From: Adiantum capillus-veneris
Lineage: Eukaryota; Streptophyta; Polypodiopsida; Polypodiales; Pteridaceae
NCBI GenBank assembly: GCA_014529385.2
Contig: CM043957.1
Coordinates: forward strand, 72,198,381-72,262,380
DNA: 64,000 nucleotides
Direction of reading: 5' to 3'
Position 1 is the stretch's first letter; each line of letters opens with the position of its first letter. The notes under the pieces are model-generated. The model ran no database searches and was not told the origin of the DNA. It saw only the letters and a list, made by a program, of their open reading frames with translations. Positions 1-13,268 of the stretch are shown here, piece after piece. The position numbers were made by a program, and so were the translations under genes.

Positions 1-1002
1 GGCTAGATTATATTGCATGTACAACTACATCAATATATTTATCTACACAAGTTTTATGTGGTTGAGGATGAAAGCACACAACACCCCATGTTGTTGGGAC
101 AACCTTGGCAAAAAGAGTATAATGTACAGATAGATTGGAATGCGGATGCAGTCAAAATTCAGCATGCACAAGAACAACAGGTGGTAGCCTTTGCTCAGCA
201 ACCCCGGTAGAACCATCTGGGAGCAACACAATCAAGGAAGAAAGAGCCAAAAGGATGGGTGCCACTAAAGAACAACACGATACCCATGGCAACCAAACAG
301 GGAACTGCCAACCATTTTCACTCCAACCATAAAACAACATCGACTGCAATCAAAATATCAAGGTTAGCAACATGAGAAAAACAAGTATGGGTGTGGAAGG
401 ATAGAGGTGACATGGCAGACAAACCACAATACAACAGAAGAAGTCAACCGAAGCACACAGTTCAACCAGAAACCAAGGGAATAAAACAGATATGGATCCC
501 AAAGAAAATGCTCAGCAACAACGTAAATGCGACTCGCATTTGGATCCCGAAACCGAAGCAAAAGAAACTCCCTTCAGTACAAGCAAAATCGGCATACAAA
601 CACACACTACATATGAAACCGGAAAACCGATCTATGTGGGTGCCAATCAGTAGCAAAACAATGACAACAGAGGAAGTAGCAATAAACCTACAAAAACTGG
701 CAAAGCAAAGCTACAAATGGAAAGCAAAAGAGACAAAGACTATGGCCAATTCAACCAAAAATTCTCTCCAAAGAGACGACTACGGCCATATCAACAATAG
801 TGGCAAACCAAACAACTTTTGCAAGAAAGACGATCAAACAAAGAGCGGTAGAGTTACAACTTTTACTTGCAAAGAAAGTCTGCTGCCCAAATCAACAACA
901 AACAAGAAACCTCGACGGCGAATGCCAATAAGCATCTTGCTTATTACCTCCTCTTGCACAACATTAATTTTTCCATTCATTGACCGAGTATGCATCATGT
1001 AG
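1..1002 (+). pseudogene. Retropepsin-like tail plus W-[IV]-P-K repeat region (retroelement 3' ORF remnant)
   Basis: One reading frame runs from the window edge to 1002 with stops at 4-6, 208-210 and about 373. The first part ends like a retroviral-type aspartic protease: FYVV, then PMLLGQPW (about 88-111) and a QIDW strand. This matches the LLGxPW region that follows the flap in plant Ty3 proteases. The catalytic Asp would lie left of the window. Downstream the protein is Lys/Asn/Pro-rich with five spaced tryptophan motifs: GWVPLK, VWVWKD, IWIPKK, IWIPKP and MWVPIS. No RT, RNase H or integrase follows. A polypurine tract lies about 100 bp after the stop, so this looks like the 3'-terminal ORF of an LTR element. 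The same order is seen in element B at 21085-22370. The protease call is fairly firm; the function of the W-P-K part is unknown. Confidence 0.6.
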
Positions 1003-1100
1003 GGCCACGTTACATGGCCATGCATTAGCACGATTTTTTTTAAACCCAGGAACGACACATACATCGAGGTGATACCTTGTTGTCCGGGAGGACTCCGGCT

Positions 1101-1113
1101 AGGAGGGGGGGAG
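1101..1113 (+). other. Polypurine tract of the left-edge element
   Basis: The purine run AGGAGGGGGGGAG is identical over 13 bases to the tract that precedes the element A LTR at 6459-6471. It would prime plus-strand DNA synthesis. The bases after it do not begin with TG in the expected place, so the LTR boundary cannot be drawn. Confidence 0.45.
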
Positions 1114-2511
1114 GCATTCTCAAATGCGGACCCAATGGCAGAAAGAGCAAAAAAGGGCATGTTTTTCGACTATTTTTTAAGGTTTGTCGTTTGATTGTGA
1201 AATTTTCTGGACTAACCCAAGTACATATGCCCTTATACAACATGAATAGACAAGTATATAGGGCCAAACACCAAATCAAACCCCTAGGTGTGTGTATATA
1301 AGTAAAAATAGCCATTTTTTGGACAAAATATGGAAAAAACGGAGAAATCTGGCCATAAAAATTGTGTGTGAGTGTATATAGTGTTTTGTGGTGATGTTTT
1401 TGATTTATTATGATTTTTGGGGATTTTCTGGGTTTAATTTGCTATTTTTCTTTTAATTTTACTAATTATCGGCATAAAAACTTCAAAAATACAAAAAGCA
1501 AGTGAAAAACGGTCGTAATGAAAAACAAAAAAATATGGGGATGATCAGTGACTATAGGACAACCTATGGTACAATGGGGGTGCAATTATGAGAATGGAGC
1601 GGAAAGCGTGTTTTGGCCAGATTTTGATCGAAACGCCAAATTTCTCAGAAACTGGGCAAATGGAGTCCAAATCGAGAAATTTTTGAGCCTAAACCGCATC
1701 TTGCAAGAAGTTAGGAGCACATGTCAAATTTCATGGAAAGTGGTTCCGGGACCCCCATTATAAGTTTTTTTCACTTCATTTTAAGCTCATTTCTACTATT
1801 GACTTTTGAAAGAGAGCTCCTGCCACCTAGAGCGAACGACACTTCCAACAGCTTCTATGATGCGCACGAACACCCGACAGGCTCCAGACATGAGAGGTAG
1901 GCTCACCACCTTGAGCTTTTACCGCATGTTTGTTGTTTTGTCGCAAAAACTAGCGTAGGGTTCACACAGAAAGCGAGCGGTAGAGACCTACAGGTAGAAG
2001 TGACCACCTAACGGCTAAACCAAAAGAAATGAGACTTCATCGGCGACTTACCCTAGCATAGGAGACCACTTTTGGATGACCAAAGGCAGTAGAAAACCAT
2101 CGGGAAAAACCCTAATTCCTAGAGCCCCGCAAGGGCCACCAAATGGGAAATCGGCGGAAAGGTGCCCAAATGCTACCAAAATTCATGGGTAGGAGCATCT
2201 CAACATGCTCGACAAGTCTATATAGCCCACATGGCCATACGGTTACCCGAAGTGGCACTAAACTTCAGAAACGGCATCAGACACACAAAGCGACAAATAG
2301 ATCTCGTGGCCAAACCTCATGTCCGTTTGCCACCAAACTTCACGAGCGGCATTCCTAGACCAACCAAGTCCTATGGTGGTAGACCAACAAGTCATCAAAG
2401 ACATGAAAATGCAACCACGGGTGCTTCCAGAGCGACAAATTGCCAAACGGAGCTCCAGTGAAGCCAAAGTCGAAAAAACCATATGGCAAGGATCTCCAAG
2501 GGACCTGAAAA

Positions 2512-2535
2512 AGACATCCTACGCGTAGGATGTCT
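2512..2535. repeat. Perfect 24-bp palindrome
   Basis: AGACATCCTACG is followed immediately by its reverse complement CGTAGGATGTCT. A near-identical palindrome occurs at 2797-2820, and the half-site AGACATCCTAC recurs inside the element A LTR at 7127-7137. Confidence 0.9.
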
Positions 2536-2796
2536 CAAGTGTGAATTTGACCTTCTGTGCAAGAAATGACATCATGAGAGCCATTACCTTGGTGCAAGAA
2601 TCTCATATATCAACTTTCAACCCATTTGAATATCATTTGCCACCTGTTGTGGACATCCTACCCAATTTGTGAGCCTAAAGTTTGAATCTGCCCAAAAATG
2701 TACTTTTTGATGCCCAAACCCAATTCCAATCACATAGCCATGTTGCACAAGTCAAGGACCACCAGCATACCAAGTTTCACCAAAAACTGATGAAAT

Positions 2797-2820
2797 AGAC
2801 ATCCTACGAGTAGGATGTCT
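2797..2820. repeat. Second copy of the 24-bp palindrome
   Basis: AGACATCCTAC and its reverse complement GTAGGATGTCT are separated by the two bases GA. The motif lies 285 bp after the first copy and about 165 bp before the element A start codon. A single half-site without a partner is also present at 2652-2661. Confidence 0.9.
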
Positions 2821-2985
2821 AAATGATAAATTTTGGTCAGAATGATACTGTGAGCACATGCACAGTTTCCCTAGTTCCTTTTAAGTTTTATTTTCAATTT
2901 TTGCGTCATTTGGATAGTTAAAACTTAGTTTCTCAGCTAATATGGAAAAAACGCTAACTTTGGACTACTGAGTGCAACAGGATCT

Positions 2986-5900
2986 ATGGTAGCCGCAAAA
3001 TCACCGGCAAAGAAGAAGAGGATGACAATAAAAGACTATTTAGAAGAAGTGGAGCCATTTGTCATCCCAGAAGGAACCCTGAAGCCAACCAACACATGGA
3101 TTCAATATGATTTGCTAGAGTCCAATGATTTGAAGATCTACCAAGGTATGTACAAAGATCCTGAAGGAAATGTAGTAGAGCTACCCATGATATCACGGGA
3201 GCTCAATGAGTTTGTCAGAAGCAAGATGGGAGATTACCTAGAAAAGATAGATCTCCATAACTACTTTGAAGCTTTGCCAGCGGGGATTGACATCAAAAGG
3301 GTGTGGGAATTTGTGACCACTATCAAAGAAGATGGAGTGGCCAGAGTCACCGATCTGCAGGGCAAGCCGAATACCATGATTGTCATCACAGAGAGGGTGG
3401 TGGTAGGCGCACTAGACATCTCCAACAAGGGAGATAGTGTGACCAAGAGAAGAAATGAAGTCAAGGTGTACTCCAAAAAGAAGAACAACTACACTTTTGA
3501 AGATATTGCAAACCCTAAAGTGGCTGTTATGAGACAACTCTACAACCAGTACTTCCACATGTGTACAAAGCATCCACAGAAGTACAGAATGCCGCCTGGA
3601 GCCATTTCTACCACCTTCACATGGGCAATGTAGAAGAGAAAACCAAAGGTGATCAATTATGCCGCTTACATCCATGACAACATGGTGAAGATGGGCAACA
3701 AAAATCCCACCTACATTGTACCTGGTGAGCTAATAACATAAGTGGTTTATGGAGCACTGCATGCCAAGGGAAACTGGCCTGAACCACCTTCACAGAATGA
3801 TTGGCTAAAGCTAAAGGAAGATAAGGAGGAAGAACCGCCCAAAGCACCCAAAGTTGCCACAAGGTTGAAGGGCCGGTTAGAAACCGTGCTAGAAGAGCCA
3901 CCGGAGTCGAAGAAAGGAAAGAAGGAAAGTGCACAAGTGCTGATCAAAGAAACCAAATCACAAAAAGCGGCGCAACTAGAGAGACTAATGGAAAGCTTCA
4001 GAGCTGAAAGAGCACTGAAAGGAGATTTGAGTGCGCTGTGGAAGCCCTCACTAGAGGCCATGTCGCGATCATCCCAAAGGGTGCACAGAGATAGGTTTGA
4101 AGACTACATCAAAAACTTCGAGATCCTAGAATGCTACAACAGAAAATATCCCAAATGTCCCTTTTACAGAAGAAGAAGTGGATGAAGTATGACGGCAACT
4201 GCTAGAAGAGCAGGAAGGCCAAGAGAGAGAGAGAGAAAGATAAAGGCGGACAGGGATTTCAAGAAAAATCCTACAACTCCACCATCAAGCAGGGAGTCCA
4301 GCCCACTGCCATCACCACCTCCTCTTAGCCCTCCACAAACCCAAAAAAAGGAGGATGAACAAGAAGATTCAAAGCAAGAGAAGAGCCAAGAGAAAGAGCA
4401 GAAAGAAGAAGCTAAACCGAAAGAGGAGAAGTTAGATACAGAAGAAAAGAACTTCAGAATATTTCTTGATCTACTAGCGGCAGGGTACTCTCGAGAAGAG
4501 GCAGCCACTGTGGCCTTTGAGTTGACAAGCACAAGGCCCACGGAATAAATGCAGAGCCTGCGGTTAGTGGAACTGAAAGAGATGCCACAGATACAGTGGA
4601 CCTACAACCACCTACCAATGACTGGGATGTGGTGTTGCATAATCTAACCAGGCTCAGAGAAAAATCTTTGGCCACGAAAAGTGAGATTGCTAATCTCAAA
4701 ACCACTAAAGTTTTGATCAAGGCTGAAGTAGACACACTACAAAAACAAATCCAAGAGCATATAGAGAAACAAACAGAGCTGCAAGCCAGTCTGGCCACAA
4801 CATTACAAAGATGCCAAGAGATGGAACGAGAAAATCAGGCATGCAACAGATCAAAGACTTCAAAGAGTTGAAGAAGAATACAGGAAAATCAGCAAGTCAT
4901 TGACAGATGCAGAGAGACAAAGGGACAACCTGACTCTACAACTTGCTGAAGAATCCAAGGAGGTGGAAGCCGTGAGGAATGCCAAAGAGAAGGCATAGAT
5001 AGAGCATTAAGCAAGCCAGTATGAGGTCATCGAGCTAAAATACCAGATGAAAGTAAAAGATCAAACCATCCAATGGCTACGAGAATCTCCTGCCAGAGTC
5101 AGAGCTGCTAGCTTGACTCACACCACTTCAAAGAAGGAGCTTTATGAAGAAAAAATGAAAGAACTCCAAAAGGAGTTGACATTAGAGAAAAGACAAAGGC
5201 TGATGCTGGCCGAAGTGTCATTGGTAATGCAAAGACGCCTACAAGAATAAAATCAGGCCATGAAGAATGAGCTAGAAGCCATCAAGAGAAAGCTTGAGGA
5301 AGCAGAAAAGATAAATGCAGATTTAAACAACCTCCTAGTAAACATGGGAGAGCAAGCGGAATAGGAAAAGAAAACACTGCAGAAGCAGATAGAAGAGCTG
5401 AGAGGCCAGCAGCAAATGAAAGAGCAGCAGTTTAGCACCAAGCCAGCATCCATGGAGGGAATTGACATAGAGAATGTGTCAGATCCGACACGAATTTGCA
5501 AGAGGACATCTTGGTAGGACCCTCACAAGAGCCACAAGATGTGACACAAGAAGAAGAAGAGAAGCTACAGAAGGCCATAGAAGCGGCAGCCAAAGACACA
5601 GCCAAAAAAGCCTTGGAATGGGAGCAGAGGGTGTTTAATTTGATGAATAGTCAGAAGATAGATGCCAGTAACCTTCGGTGTGAATGTCTATAGCCCTCTC
5701 TCCCATATCCTCTGTTAAAGTATGAAGCTGCCACGATCAACAAGTGAATAAAAGAGGAGCCAACAGTGCCACTATACAAAGCAAACATCTCCAAATCTGA
5801 AGGGGTCATGCTGATAGTCGACTCTCAGCCCAGGTGGAGAAAGGCATGGCTGACAAAGTATCCTCAATATCTAATCCATTTGGTAGAGGCACCTAAAGTG

Positions 5901-6419
5901 ATCAAAGATAACCTCAGTTTCTGCCCTCTACCAAGGATGAGGACGTGGAAAGCCCACGAGCTGCTGCAGAGAAGCCAACCCACTTGGCTAAATTACCCAA
6001 AGCTGCCAGGCACGAAGGCAGGCGAGAGAATAAGTGATCAATACATGGTGAAAACCCTAACGGGCGCCATCAAATTGTTCACTGGCTCGCCTGACCTATC
6101 TTGCATCATGATGAGAAAGATATGTAAAACACTTTTGGCAGTCTTCGAGACCTTTAAACTAGGCCAGGCGACAGACAATATCTTCTTCTTTCAAGATACA
6201 TACAAATGTGCATACAATTTGTCTGGTTAGCCTTCTCACGAGGTGATACATGCATTGTATCAAAGGATTATGTTTTTGTCATCTTATCACCTCCAGGTCT
6301 TTGAAGAAGCCTTCTACACCGACTTCTTCACAATCAGCACAGACATATTCGGCCCGACGCTACTGGCTCAACATGCGAGATATGAGTCACTTCTCAAGAT
6401 GAGAGAAAGACTACATTGA
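2986..6419 (+). pseudogene. Element A long ORF: gag-like or captured protein with coiled coil, decayed
   Basis: ATG at 2986 opens 215 clean codons. The frame then continues through stops at 3631 (TAG) and 3739 (TAA) to 4185. It shifts in a short GA tract near 4218 and continues with further stops or shifts to a TGA near 6417, about 1140 codons in all. Parts in order: a Lys-rich start (SPAKKKR), a globular domain of about 215 codons (YNQYFHMC near its end), a Lys/Glu linker, a Pro/Ser-rich stretch (4260-4350), a long heptad-like Glu/Lys/Leu coiled coil (about 4600-5480), and a C-terminal globular part (5766-6419). There is no CCHC knuckle and no enzyme motif. Ten or so in-frame stops are TAG or TAA and only one is TGA. 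I do not recognise the family. It could be a divergent gag or a captured host gene. Confidence 0.55.
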
Positions 6420-6458
6420 AGAAGCAGCTCAACAGCCATGTCGGGGATGACATGAACA

Positions 6459-6471
6459 AGGAGGGGGGGAG
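6459..6471 (+). other. Polypurine tract of element A
   Basis: AGGAGGGGGGGAG lies directly before TGTTAGC, the first bases of the LTR. This is the usual position for the plus-strand primer of an LTR retrotransposon. Confidence 0.75.
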
Positions 6472-7463
<992 letters not shown>

Positions 7464-8366
7464 TCCGTCGCGGCGTGTTTGCCAACATTCACTTACTCTT
7501 CTTTGATTTACAAAGAATAAGAGGGACCTATATATAGATGGTGAGGAACCCTCAAGAGTTTCCCTTGAAAGGGATGATTTAGTGTGAACAAGAGATGAGC
7601 AGAGTTTAAATTGACCTACTTTTTTATGGTGCGGAAAGACAGATTGGGGTCCACCAGTTTTCTCATATCTCCTCCTCCATAGCTCCAAAAACCACCAAAA
7701 TAATGTGAGCATGCTATTCAGCTCATGAGCTACATGTCTCTATCTATGACTGAAGGACTGACTGCCCTCCCTCATGTGTACACATAGTGTCCCCTTGTTC
7801 TTTTATGTATAACATAGTAAGGAGTTGTCTCACTCTCATAACAAAGAGGAGAGGTCTCTCTACCCCATCATCATGTCTTCTCTTGCTTACCATACCACAC
7901 ATGTGCACTACATGCATAACCACAAACGTGCACTCTTCAACTGCTAGAGGTTGATGAGTTGATGCCAGGACACATAGTTTCACCTATGGATGAGAGGGAC
8001 GCAGCCATCCTGATGCTAGCATGAAACATCCATATATGATGTGTAGTTTTGATGATGAAATGCATGAAAATAGCATTAAAGAGGCTAGTACATCCAAGAT
8101 TCTGTAGATTTTGTTAGGAATTGGGCATCTCATGTATGATCTACTATTGTCAAGGCTCGTGTTAGGGGCATATAACCCTAACAGGTATTCAATGCAAAAA
8201 CATGCCGTATGCAGGAAAACGAGTACAGGGACTGCACATTGCACCAATGAAAACCTTTACACATAAAAAACACGACCAAAATGGCTTGCTCACATTTCTC
8301 CTTGAAAATAGAAAGAAATCCACTTTTTAGTCGCAAAACTGTCCAATCACTGATATCTCCCTGAAA
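7464..8366. other. Intergenic, no supported gene
   Basis: No coding pattern was recognised. A TATATATA stretch lies near 7529. A perfect inverted repeat, TGTTAGGG with CCCTAACA and an 8-bp loop, sits at 8160-8183; it resembles LTR termini but has no partner. Confidence 0.5.
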
Positions 8367-10302
8367 CTAAAAACTTTTGACTTTTGCTCCCTGAAAAACT
8401 TCCCTTATGTCATCAAACATGAAGACATAAAACCAATGAGATATAAGAATATCAACATCATCTCCTCCATCAACAACATCACATAGAATACCATCATCAA
8501 GAACTTGCAAAATACTTGCATAATCATCAGTCCAAACCATCTCCTCAACATCAACAAAACCATTTACATCAAAAACTTGGTATAAATCATCAAGAATATC
8601 ATCAATAAAATGAACTTCATTGAAAAAAGATGGACTTCCAATATCCATGACTGAATTTGTAAAATCATCAAAATTATAAAGATCATTGATGACAACATCA
8701 TCATTCAAGACACCTACAACGTCAAGGTTTGAACAAGACTCCGTATTGTTGACTTGAGTAAGATGAAGATTCAAATTCTCAATTTGATTATCCTTATCCA
8801 AAACAACTTGATTAAGAGCATCATGAACTTCATAACAGTAAGAAATATGCAAGTCATCTTCAGTTTGAACCTGAGAAATCTCCACCATCAATGATGCCTT
8901 CTCTTCCTGAAGTTGCCTAATTTTGGAAATGGCTTCATTTGCTGCAAATACTTGAATGCCTCTCATTCTCCAACTCTAATGAGAGATTGTTGATCATCTC
9001 CGCTTGAGAAATAACAAGACTTCGATATACAGCAAATTCAGAGTACCGAACTCCTTTGCAAATCAGTTTTTTGCGGATCAGGGACCTAAATTCTGAATTC
9101 TGCAAATCCGGAAGCTTCGGTATCAAAACTTGTAATTCAAGGACCTAAAATTGAAGATCCTTGTCTTCACAACCTGGATAATTCATATCCACTCTTGGAA
9201 ATTGGCTTTCAGTCTTCAAAACACCAAAAAACTCTTCTCCATCAACACAAACACCTTTCAAGCTGTCACCTGTGGAATAATATTCATCAAGATACATCAA
9301 AAACTGATTCATCACATCATCCTCATCATCGGCACACTTTATGTCTTCATGTATATTCATCTCCTCCACTTTAATACATTGTAATCTGATGTCTCCCTGA
9401 ATTTCAACCTCTTCAAGATTGATGTCCAATGTTGGCATATGGGTTTGTATGGGATATTGGTGACTTCTCTCGCTCACCCCCACTTGGATTCCCTTCTTCT
9501 CAATCATCAATTCTTCTTTTGGATAACTTGTGTTCTCTTCCTATAAAGAGGTGAGTCTCTTCGATGTGAGGTTTGGGGATAGCTGGCAGTCCTCTTGTCT
9601 CCTTTGGCTCACAAGCTGCTCCTGGCTTCCTCCTTCTTCCTTCATCATCTTTTAGACTTCATCTCCCTTGCATTGAACAACATCTCCTTCTTGAACCAAC
9701 TACTTATCTTCAATAATCTGAGTATCTACAACTTTGATCCCATATTCAAGAACATCAAAATCAGGTTGGAAAACTTCAGGTGCCGACAAATCAGGCTTTG
9801 AAATATGAGGTTTTGAAACTACAAGTGCCTAAAAAACTGTTGGTAACTGAAAACCAACAACTTGAGGCTATTTCAGGTTGGAAACGATAACAGGTTGTTT
9901 AAAACACCATTGAGAATCATCATCATCGCTTGCATCGTCCACAAAATCATCTTCATAGTCCTCAATTACATTCTCAGCCGCTACTTGCAACATTTGGATC
10001 TGTCGTTCACTAGAGCATGACTTCCTCTTCTTACCAATTAGACTAGTATGCCACTCATGTGCATCATCAAGAAAATAAAAAAACCAATCTAGATCCTCTT
10101 GAGAATCACCCATATCCTCATGACATGATGTATCCCGAAAACTCTGCATAATTTGATATAACTCCCTGCACAACTTTGGCATGCAATACTTGACACAAAC
10201 ATCCTCTTTTTGACAAGGCTTACACATGTAAGGACATTGCTTTGCTGCCCATATTTTTGACAAATAGCACACTTTTTCTTCTTCTTCTTTGTCATTAATC
10301 AC
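8367..10302 (-). pseudogene. Unknown decayed ORF: Cys-rich N-terminus, acidic middle, coiled-coil C-terminus
   Basis: Read on the minus strand from 10302, one frame continues to about 8935 and then shifts once (near 8950) into the frame that ends at 8367, about 640 codons. Six in-frame stops interrupt it, five TAG and one TAA. The N-terminus has closely spaced cysteines (CPYMCKPC, then VCVKYC) that could bind a metal. Then come a basic KKRK patch, very acidic stretches (DDFVDDASDDDD), a probable helical stretch (IRQLQEEKASLMVEI) and an Asp-rich end. The sequence between the stops still looks like protein, so this was probably one gene. I know no family with this order. It could be a retroelement accessory ORF or a host pseudogene. 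Confidence 0.45.
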
Positions 10303-12055
10303 ACATCAAAAGAATAGAGAGCATTTGAACCTCTTTAAACCCTAAAACTGCTTTGGAGTGCTATCAAGGGGGGATACCATATGACGTTGTGAGTTAACCG
10401 AACCATTTTGATATGTTTTATGGTTTTTTTTTGTTAGTTAATTTCAATTATTAGATGGCCATAGACTTATGTGGGAGTATATGGTTAAATATCTCAAACC
10501 GCATAGACATGTATGCATAAAGTGGCTTTCTTTTGGGGTTATCGTTTGTTGTGTGAGTACCATATGGTCAAAGTGATGTGATGGAATGATAGTCTATATT
10601 ATGAAGATGAACTTGATGCATTAGTTTGAGGACAAATACCTTCACTTACATGTTTTTCATGCTCTCAAAAATATCAAAAACTTGTTTTTTGCATATGTGT
10701 GAAGTTACGGTTTATGATTGACCTAAAGGTCGGAGTTGTTTTGCATCATGTTTATTGTGTTGGAATGTTATCGTATGATGTATGCGAACTCACGGACTAG
10801 TGTGGATGCCTCATATGCATGGTTATGACTGATTTCCACCTTTCTAGGTCAAACTAGCTCCATGTGCTAGAGTGGTGAAGTGCAGATGTGATGCATCAAC
10901 TTTGCATGGTTGGATGTTTTCAAAATTGGATTTTTATATCATGATTAGTTTCTGGTCAGACTCTTTTTATGCATGAAAGAATCACTTTTTAAGGGTCACA
11001 TGTGTGTAGACTCCGATTGATTGGAGGAGATGTGTCAAACTCCAAGTGTGGGAGCTGGTTCAGTGTGATTATGATTTATGGTTAAGGGCTGAAATTCCCT
11101 CATGGATTATGGTTGAAATTTTATGGGGAAAGTCGGTGTGGCTTATGGTCTTTTTTTGTTTTCTGGATTGGGTTATGATGCAGAAATTTTTGCAGCCATG
11201 TTACGTTCTAAAGTGGTTATGCAGGATTGGTCGTGCCTAACCCAAGTAGGGTGGAATGCTCACCCGTGTGATGTGATTGGATTATGGTTTATGGTTTTTT
11301 ATTGGATTGGATGAAGTGATCAAGATGGTTTATGGTAGACATGTAAGGGTAGAGACCCTGTACAGTCTAACTTTCTGGAAAGGGATTGTTTGTGCATCTG
11401 GGAAGTGCTATTGTGATTGGACTCATGTGTTATGTTTCTCATGGCAGCATCGCTACAAGACTAGGATCACCTACATCGCTTAGTATTAGACTAAAGGGTT
11501 TTTGACCTAGGGATTTGCTAGATTGGGAGTGTTGCCTAGGTCTTCTTCTTTTTTGTTAGGCTCATCTACACGGTTAGTGTGTCGGGGGTTGGATGACCTA
11601 CACGGCTAACACGTCGAGGATTTTGCCTTAGCTTTGCCTAAACACCTGGTGCTGGGCATCGAAGAGGCGTGCCGCCTAAAATGGTATGGTTGGTGTTGAT
11701 ACCCTACCACCTGCTCGTATTTGAGATCCTTTCAGAGCTCGGGTTCATGGAAGGAGGCGAAGTGGCCTCAGTGTATGTCTGGCTGAGGTAGGTTGGTCAG
11801 GTGTTTTGGCTCGTTCCCCGGCAAAGTGAAATTCTCTCTGTCCGTAGTACAGTGGAAATGGATGGGTGGATCGGTTGATCCCTACATAGGTCTGATGCTC
11901 TACTAGTGATTTTGCCATAAACTTTTTGATGTTGTGGTATACCCAGATTTTGTCATTGCATTAATACATGGTTTCTTGTTCTATTTAGATGGGCATTTAA
12001 AGATTATTTGTTGTCATCTTCTCATGTCTCTGTGCACTCTATTCCACCCTCCACT

Positions 12056-12061
<6 letters not shown>
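10303..12061. other. Intergenic, no supported gene
   Basis: TG- and AT-rich sequence with scattered short ORFs whose translations look random. Near 11565-11615 a short phrase about 'tctacacggttagtgtg' recurs in altered form ('cctacacggctaacac'). No transposon boundary could be drawn. Confidence 0.45.

Positions 12062-12065
<4 letters not shown>

Positions 12066-12142
<77 letters not shown>
12066..12142. repeat. (CT)n microsatellite
   Basis: About 77 bp of pure CT repeat, about 240 bp upstream of the copia remnant. Confidence 0.95.
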
Positions 12143-12146
<4 letters not shown>

Positions 12147-12380
12147 ACAATGCGATTTACACATATATTCACCTCCAGAATGTTATATTCTTCTTGAGTA
12201 CGCTTTCATTCATAACACCCATTCAGGGGTAGCACTAGTCTCTAGATACCTCTGGATGCAGTCCGGCTCATGGCCTAAACTCCATGCTTGTTTGGGTGTT
12301 GAGAACTCCTCCCCTATGCAAATGATTTTTCAACTCTGATGTATATTGAAAATTGTATAAAAGTGTAAATTGTATATTTT

Positions 12381-13250
12381 GTGCATAGACCCCTGGGGAG
12401 GGGTATCTCTCATGAGATGTCTGATGCAGACCATTCATTGTATGTGCAAAAGAATGAGGTAGGAATTGTGGTAATATGTATCTATGTGGATGATTTGATT
12501 GTTGGAGGTGATAATGTGGCTAAAGTAGAGGACGTGCAGGCTCTACTTATGCAAGAATTTTACATGAGAGACTTGGGAGACGTGAGGTATTTCTTGGGCA
12601 TTGAAATTATTTATACAGAAGAAGGTGTAGGGATTTCACAAAGGCAATATGATTTGGATATGTTGAAAAAGTATGGTATTATTGATTGTAAACCAATTTC
12701 AATGCCCTTAGATCAAAATCTGAAGTTGGGAAATGATGTAGGTCAAGTGCTTGAGATTACTACCATGTACAAGAAGATTGTAGGTAGCTTGATGTACTGG
12801 ACTATCTCACATCGAGACTTGAGCTACACAGTTGGACTGGTGAGTCAATTTATGCAGTCTCCTAGGAAACCACACTTGGATGCAATGAGGCACACTTTGC
12901 ACTATGTGAGTGCTACTTTGGATTATGCGCTCTTTTATAGGGATGATGTGGAGTTGCAGCTCTATGGCTACACATGTGCATAATGGGATGGTAGTACATA
13001 CGATCGTAGGTCTATGTGCGGATTCATGTTCTCACTTGGGAGTGCTGCTATCACATGGAGCAACAAGAAGCAACCCAGAGTTTCTCTTCAACCATGACCG
13101 GACAAAGAACATTGAGGTGCACTACCATTTCATTAGAGAGAGGTCTTAGCTGGCGACATTAACTTCTGGAGTACGATGGATAAGCATGTTGTAGATATCT
13201 TCACGAAGGTTCTTGGATCAGCAAAGCTAGGGTGTTTTTGAGCGTGCTTG
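12381..13250 (+). pseudogene. Ty1/copia RT-RNase H remnant
   Basis: The open part (to 12983) encodes the C-terminal half of a copia reverse transcriptase. The catalytic motif YVDDLIVGG (about 12483-12509) is intact. It is followed by FYMRDLGDVRYFLGIEI, the SQRQYDLDMLKKYG segment and the SLMYWTISHRDLSYTVG segment, all hallmarks of the family. After a stop and shift near 12984, RNase H pieces follow (STYDRRSMCGFMFSLGSAA), but the core containing the last catalytic residues is deleted. The tail resembling VDIFTKVLG is still readable near 13188. Gag, protease, integrase and the RT N-terminus are missing. This is a truncated pseudogene, not an active element. Confidence 0.85.
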
Positions 13251-13268
13251 GCATTTAAGAGATGGCAT

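Larger units (their letters stand above)
1114..2985 (+). other. Unassigned LTR or leader sequence upstream of element A
   Basis: No supported gene. TATA-like stretches lie near 1293-1302 and 1373-1382, and 1370-1530 is AT-rich, so part of this may be LTR sequence of the left-edge element. The last 500 bp hold two palindromes (2512 and 2797) and lead into the element A ORF. I could not find a copy of the element A LTR here, nor a primer-binding site. Confidence 0.4.

Noticed and set aside
541-560. D-P-G-S in the element C protease (residues 545-548) as a broken active site
   Set aside because: A D-P-G-[SA] form is, to my knowledge, common in plant chromovirus proteases, so it is not treated as a defect. 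Coordinates here are residue-related; the site is near 51599-51610 in the window.
1114-2985. 5' LTR of element A
   Set aside because: No stretch here matches 6472-7463 by eye beyond the AGACATCCTAC half-sites, and no primer-binding site was found.
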